From assembly GCA_023427285.1 (NCBI GenBank), contig JAEZBH010000072.1, positions 1-12,304 of the forward strand: a stretch of DNA of 12,304 nt, written 5' to 3'. The stretch comes from Pseudomonadota bacterium (GTDB taxonomy: Bacteria > Pseudomonadota > Alphaproteobacteria > Sphingomonadales > Sphingomonadaceae). Under the pieces are notes generated by a model. That model was given only the letters and a program-made list of their open reading frames with translations. It did no database searches and had not been told where the DNA came from. Made by a program: the position numbers and the translations under genes. Positions 12,214-12,304 of the stretch are shown here, piece after piece; position 1 is the stretch's first letter; every line of letters begins with the position of its first letter.

Positions 12214-12262
12214 CGGCCCGATAAACAAATGGGGGATTGAAAGGGGGTTATAGACCCCCTTT
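12214..12262. repeat. Dispersed intergenic repeat, copy 2, ending in a terminator-like hairpin
   Basis: CGGCCCGATAAACAAATGGG and following bases share block order with 344-392. The hairpin is AAAGGGGG (12240-12247), loop TTATAGA, CCCCCTTT (12255-12262), followed by CTTCTTTT, so it can work as a plus-strand terminator. A further GGGGGTTATAG lies at the very end of the window (12294-12304), probably the start of another copy of the hairpin. Confidence 0.6.
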
Positions 12263-12304
12263 CTTCTTTTGGTTTGACGCCTCCGCGTCGGGAGGGGGTT
12301 ATAG

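Overview
The window looks like a chromosomal segment of a GC-rich alphaproteobacterium. The main evidence is a ChpT-type histidine phosphotransferase next to the start of a CheA-like kinase and beside a DUF3553 gene, an arrangement typical of that class. Two PEP-CTERM (exosortase-substrate) proteins suggest an environmental, surface- or exopolysaccharide-forming lineage, perhaps near Sphingomonadales. I cannot name a genus.

Layout. Positions 1-1053 (minus strand) hold chpT and, downstream of it, the first 29 codons of cheA. DUF3553 (1139-1324, plus) diverges from chpT and converges on a LysE-family exporter (1356-2015, minus). An unrecognised 108-residue gene (2242-2568) follows. Next comes a Pro/Gly-repeat PEP-CTERM protein (2785-3687), whose stop codon lies in the edge of a roughly 106-bp intergenic mosaic repeat. 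Then come ygfZ (3841-4683), with its start codon inside a perfect 11-bp hairpin, and a 38-residue single-pass membrane peptide (4714-4830). On the minus strand are a secreted HEXXH protein with a C-terminal ComEA-like helix-hairpin-helix domain (4891-6417) and a small-subunit catalase (6555-8030).

The region 8341-9366 differs in composition. It is AT-rich and carries one gene, an AbiC-like putative phage abortive-infection membrane protein (8484-9350). Two copies of the same hairpin sequence bracket it, and a third copy lies after the catalase gene. The best reading is a defence gene inserted between catalase and lpd, with the terminator duplicated or used as the recombination site. Dihydrolipoamide dehydrogenase (9453-10874, minus) and a second PEP-CTERM protein (11314-12051, plus) close the window. 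The latter is preceded by a near-perfect sigma-54 promoter, which fits the known link between PEP-CTERM genes and RpoN-dependent PrsK/PrsR regulation.

How they relate. The window is not one pathway. It combines cell-cycle/chemotaxis signalling (chpT, cheA), Fe-S/folate housekeeping (ygfZ), oxidative-stress defence (catalase), central metabolism (lpd), surface proteins (two PEP-CTERM) and one probable acquired antiphage gene. The noncoding parts are rich in structure: three related terminators, a pair of similar elements near both ends, a 27-bp dyad upstream of catalase, and tandem palindromes near the right end. No tRNA, rRNA, transposase, integrase or CRISPR array was seen.
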